Below, one piece after another: positions 59,663 to 64,000 of a DNA stretch of 64,000 bases. Numbering within the stretch: position 1 is the first letter of the stretch; the number at the start of each line of letters is the position of its first letter. Below the pieces are notes generated by a model. That model made no database searches and was not told where the DNA came from. It was given only the letters and a program-made list of their open reading frames with translations. This DNA is from Bostrychus sinensis (lineage: Eukaryota; Chordata; Actinopteri; Gobiiformes; Eleotridae), in assembly GCA_020698575.1 (NCBI GenBank), contig CM036251.1, forward strand, positions 33,359,288-33,423,287, written 5' to 3'. Position numbers and translations under genes: made by a program.

Positions 59663-61396
59663 GTAACTGTACTTTTGTTTTTTTATTTCATCTGCATTTA
59701 AAGCTGCACAACCATCACGACATTTCAACCGTCACAGTTCCATCCTACAAGCCCCATTACTTAATGACAACATAGTAACCTGCTGTTATAACAATAAAAG
59801 AGGAAAACTACATATATACTGCCGCAAAGTACACACCCCAGATTTACACAAGAAATATTGCTGGACTTGCCCCTAGAGCTGTTCCTGCTACGCTGCACGT
59901 GACAATCTCCCCCCTTCATATAAAACCAACTACTTACCTTTTGAGGTAGACTGTATTGTCCCTGTAGGGAAATTTGTCCTCCACATTTGACCCATCCTTC
60001 AGTGCCTCTGGGACAACCTGTGAGGAGCAGTGGGCAAAATCAGTGCAGCGCTACGGTACCTGCTCTAGATGTTGGGCCAGGATCCTGATCAGGAGGACCT
60101 AGCTGGAGGATTAGCCTACAGTGCATGTTTTAGGTTGATGGGGGAAACCAGAGCACCCAGAGGAAATGAATGCAGTGCTAGAAAGCCTTAAGGCTAGGAC
60201 ACACCTGGATGATTATCGGCTGTCTGGCATGGTTGGACAGGTTGACGCATTTGGGAACGTGAGTCTGTTTGGTGTGTTCTGCACTGTCGTACATAGTGGG
60301 ACACAGTTGGCCCTAGTTCTGGCCGACTGAACATGTCGAATCTGCATCAGGTGTCGTGCTGAACGAGCTCTGATTGGCTGTGTCCCATTCACAATTTGTC
60401 CAACAGCAATTATACATCAAAATATAAGGAACTTTTGTTCTACAACTTATGTTTCCCACATCTGTGACGCTAATGTGCTGCAGTTAGCTTACCTTAGCTT
60501 TAGCCTTGCGCAGATGAAAATATAACCCTCCTCTGAGGCAAACAGCTGCAATAATAATAATCCAGTTAATTTTATTCATAACTGTGATCAGATGATTTTA
60601 ATTTAGCAATGATTTACTATGGTTTTTATTTACTGATAAATACTTGAGTGTTGCAAAGTTTTGTTTACCTTACCCCATATATCTGCGAAGTTTAGTGACT
60701 AGCGCCTCCTGCTGTTGTAAATAGTTTACCTCTTTAAACATGCGCACTGCTTGGTCGTGGGTCTGAATCTCTTCAGTATGTCTGCAGTTATTTTTAGTGA
60801 AGACAAGGGGAGACATGAGGAGACAGAGCAGTCACCCTGTCTCTGCTGACTGCAGTTGGGCATTGGGTTGGTGTGTCAAAGCCTTTATATAGTTCTATGG
60901 TTCGCTCTGTTTGGGAGACATCATGTGACTTACCTGCTCCACCGAGTTACATAGTGATAGAGGAGAAGAACAAGAAGTTCTCAGGGGGTTGGGGAGGGCC
61001 AGTTTGATCTTTTAATACCAGTGATCTACCACTGAAATAATTTTGGAACCATTCAAACATCCCAAAAATACAGTAGGTTGCTGTTCTAAAAGAGCTATAT
61101 CACATTCCATACATCCATAAAAAAAAGAGAGGACAGTTAAGGAGCGTTTCCTCTGGAGCTCTGGTCTGCTCCTTAACATACCATTTCATAAAGTGCATCC
61201 CATTTTATTTAGTGGTTGTAATTTGTCAAGTAGAATTGGTTTTGGTGGAATAGGTTTGAATAATAAGAGTTCTAGACCCACTTTGCTTCACTAAGAAAGT
61301 GAATGGCTGCCCTAGCTCCACACATACGCTCCACACACTGCTCTATTTCACTCAATTACAGCTGAACCAACCCTACACTTCTCCTCTCTGCTCTAG
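59663..61396 (+). other. gnrhr intron 2 (non-coding)
   Basis: A GT-AG intron of 1,734 bp, with donor CA|GTAACT and acceptor CTCTAG|TG. It contains a SINE-like stretch (59945-60180) and otherwise unrecognised, moderately AT-rich sequence. No exon-like reading frame was seen. Confidence 0.85.
59945..60180 (-). mobile_element. SINE copy in intron 2 (family of 6035, 51838)
   Basis: On the minus strand it ends 'gggtcaaatgtggaggacaaatttccctacaggg' and contains 'actgctcctcacaggttgtccca'. The head is missing. Confidence 0.6.
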
Positions 61397-61854
61397 TGCT
61401 GTCTCGAGACGTCCACCTGCGCCGCTCCCACAACAACATCCCGCGGGCGCGCATGAGGACCCTGAAGATGAGCATCGTGATCGTGACCTCCTTCATCGTG
61501 TGCTGGACGCCCTACTACCTCCTGGGCCTGTGGTACTGGCTCTTCCCGGAGAAGATGGAGGAGACCGTGTCACACTCTCTGACTCACATGCTCTTCATTT
61601 TCGGCCTCTTCAACGCCTGCCTGGATCCCATCACGTACGGCCTGTTCACCATCCGCCTGCGCCAGGGCATCAGGAAGTGCTGGCGGGTGTCCCACAGCCG
61701 CACCGACACCGAGAACAACACCTGCTTCATGCAGATGACCAGGCTGTCTTCACGGAGGAAAACGGCCTCTCCCAGCCACAACTCGGATGGAGAGGAGGGG
61801 AGCGACAGTATCAGGAGTGCTCAGAGGCCCATCATGCCTGTGAGCCAAATATAA
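61397..61854 (+). CDS. gnrhr: GnRH receptor, coding exon 3 (ICL3, TM6, TM7, cytoplasmic tail)
   Basis: This is the last coding exon, residues 240-391 and a TAA stop at 61852-61854. The acceptor is a pyrimidine tract ending CTAG at 61393-61396. ICL3 holds the family-typical NNIPRARM stretch (252-259). TM6 has the CWTP motif (275-278) and the following YYLLGLWYW block. ECL3 has S298-H299-S300. TM7 ends in the DPxxY motif (D316, P317, Y320). About 65 residues of cytoplasmic tail follow, with C334 as a possible palmitoylation site and many Ser/Thr residues suited to phosphorylation and arrestin binding. Mammalian type I receptors lack this tail, so this is the tailed type that desensitises quickly. 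D89 in TM2 together with D316 in TM7 is the non-mammalian pairing; mammals have Asn/Asp. Confidence 0.96.
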
Positions 61855-62107
61855 AGATGTGTGGTTAAAAAAATGAGTAGTTCTGTTCTTTTGTTATTAG
61901 ATACTTGGGATACTTTTGCCTACAGTACTCAGTCTTAAAAACACTGCCAGTTTGGAGAAAGTGACAGGCGCGTTAGTACAGAGGTTACAGCATGTTCTAA
62001 ATGTGACTACTCATATCTTGATTTTAAACACTTTATTCCAATCTGTTGTGCAAAACCCATTATAATCACTGGAATGAGCTTTTTTGAACTTTGGGGGAGA
62101 CTATTTA

Positions 62108-62113
62108 AATAAA
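62108..62113 (+). terminator. gnrhr: Candidate poly(A) signal of gnrhr
   Basis: AATAAA lies 254 bases after the receptor stop codon and is the first canonical hexamer downstream. A 3' UTR of roughly 270 bases would follow from it. Longer alternatives are possible because the downstream DNA is AT-rich and has further hexamers near 62756. Confidence 0.55.
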
Positions 62114-64000
62114 GTGCACGGTTTAAAGTCAGGTTTGGGACTTACAAATGGTAGTCAATGGTAGTTTGGCATTTTGTGGTTAAAAAAAAAAAAAAAAGAC
62201 ATCTGAATCGTCATCTTTAGTGTGTGACTTCAGCAGAGTCTCAGTGTGCACACCACCAGCAACATCATATTTTTTAACTCCTCGTGCAAGGAACAAAGTG
62301 TTTGAATTTTGAAGTTTTAAAAGACACAAATCCGTTCCTCGAGTCAGCCATGTTTAATGCATTCTGAATTGCTCTCAATTTCTATCAAAGTTTGTCCTCC
62401 ACATGATAGTCCACTGTGCACGGCTCCTGTCTCCCGCTGCTGGTTCACTGAGCAGCTCCATGATTCAGAGTTATGCTAAACATCTCTGCCTTCCTGTTGG
62501 CTTTCTGAAACTTTCTCTAACACACCTCCACTCTCCACTTAGCCAAAGTGAAAGAGCATGATTTTACATGACCTTTGAGTATTTTTCTTTAAATGAGCTG
62601 CCTGTGTGCTCAGACTCGCACCTTGTGCAGTTTGAATAAGTATATGCTGCTATCTTTAAAATTACAATATTAAATAATATATATAACAATATATATTAAT
62701 ATAACAGTATAAACTCCTGTTAGATTTGGTTGTTATATAGTATATTTTATGATCAAAATAAACTAAAAATAATAAAAAATAATAATAATCTAAACTCTAT
62801 TAAAAACAACATTTTAAAAAATCTGGATAACTCTTTGAAACGAGCTATGTTTATGGATGTATTATCTAACAAAATAGAATTTTGAAATATTTTTAGCTCC
62901 TCCTTTTCATGAGCAATAAATTTCAATTGACGAATTATCATTCACGAAGTACTCAGAGAGAACCCACAGTGACACGGGTACTCTAATGCAGTGTTTCCCA
63001 ACAAGGGGTATGGGGACCCCTAGAGGTACTTGAGCACTTTGCAGGGGGTACGTGGAGCTATTTCATAATTTACTTCCTGGATGAATAAAAAATATTTGAG
63101 ATCTTTTCATAGTGAACAGTTGAAATTTATGGTTTATGATGAAAAGAAGGTTCTAAAAATATTTGAATATTCTGTTTTGTTACATAGATAATATATACAT
63201 AATAACTTGTATCAAAGAGTTATTCAGATAGTTTAAAATATATTATTTCATTGTAAAGATTATTATTATGATTATTAATCTTATTGTTATTATGATTAGT
63301 ATTAATATTATTATACATTTTTGACCCTTTAACTGGCTCCATTAGCAGGTCCTTATTACACATAACAAAAACCTTGTGCCATTGCTCCTGTCTGCTTCTC
63401 CAAAATGGCAAAATTCTGACAATGTCCCATCCTTTTCAAGCTCAAATAGACCCCTTCTTTCCAAAACACTAGAATATCCCTTTAAACCTCAAACCTGCGT
63501 GCTAGCTCCTGGCCAAATGTCTCACTTAGTTCCAGTTAAATCAATGCTGTGTTGCGGCTCATGTTGCCACATAAGGAGGCATGACATGAGGCAGAGTCCA
63601 CACACAAGAGCGACCTGTGTGACGATCCATTAGCACGGGCTCCCTCTGATGCCATTTACCTCCTGAAACTCACATGCAGCTAATGCCGATTTCCATAGGG
63701 ATGTTTGAAAGAGAGGGTTTTATTTTGACATAGCTCAAACTGGGAAGAACTCTGCCATATTCCGAACAAGTTTATGAGATTGAGTATTTTGTAAATAGGC
63801 TGATGACCTACTGTTATGGTGTGAGCTCCAGGTTACATGAGTGTGTGGTATTGTTCTGTGCAAAGAGGCTGAAATGTTAAAGCAACCAGTAGCTAGGGAG
63901 CTACCAATGGCTCTCAACCACTTTCCCCCAAGTAGTAGCTCCCCAAGCACTTTATGAATTCTACATAAGCTTCAGAAGTCAGATTTATTTTATCACTTGA
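62114..64000. other. Sequence downstream of gnrhr, no gene seen
   Basis: AT-rich, with a TAAT-rich stretch at 62650-62760. A block at 62990-63055 ('gtgtttcccaacaaggggtatgggg…') resembles a hAT terminus, unpaired. No coding frame with family features up to the window edge. Confidence 0.45.

Noticed and set aside
61299..61396. 189-codon plus-strand frame 61299-61868 overlapping exon 3
   Set aside because: It is out of frame with the receptor exon and has no recognisable domain.

Overview
The window is teleost fish genomic DNA. It holds one protein-coding gene in a large expanse of transposable elements and simple repeats. The evidence for a ray-finned fish is the tailed, D2.50/D7.49 form of the gonadotropin-releasing hormone (GnRH) receptor, together with Tc1, hAT, L1-like and CR1/L2-like elements and tRNA-like SINEs of the kinds common in fish. 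The species cannot be named from the sequence.

The gene is a GnRH receptor (gnrhr family, rhodopsin-class GPCR) on the + strand. Its three coding exons are 25382-25909, 59473-59662 and 61397-61854. They join in frame (phase 0, then phase 1) to 391 codons plus a stop. Intron 1 is about 33.6 kb and intron 2 about 1.7 kb. A probable non-coding first exon ends at 24817 and would splice to 25322; a three-codon upstream ORF lies in that leader. A poly(A) signal is at 62108. The exon arrangement (breaks after TM4 and in intracellular loop 3) is the usual vertebrate GnRHR one.

Upstream 1-24.6 kb: no convincing cellular gene. It holds a LINE 3' end (312-957), a hAT-like element carrying a 1.2 kb hexamer-phased minisatellite (3170-5760), SINEs, a second LINE 3' end, Tc1 remnants, a proline/glutamate/arginine-repeat ORF of unknown status (9262-9789), a broken endogenous retrovirus 3' half with LTR (about 14050-16620), a Tc1 transposase relic, a reverse-transcriptase relic, a hAT element with 8-bp target duplications (19853-20814) and a fold-back sequence.

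Intron 1, 25.9-59.5 kb: a densely layered transposon landscape. It includes a LINE copy split by a terminal-inverted-repeat element, two hAT elements with perfect 8-bp target duplications, a nearly complete but dead L1-like LINE on the minus strand, a 250-bp tandem duplication, a 732-bp element with 28-bp perfect inverted repeats, a 12-mer minisatellite family, a solo LTR with a 5-bp target duplication and a 540-bp palindromic element.

No new multi-gene system was found. The most informative features are the receptor structure, with a histidine where mammalian receptors carry the Arg8-sensing acidic residue, and the datable nested insertions in its giant intron.
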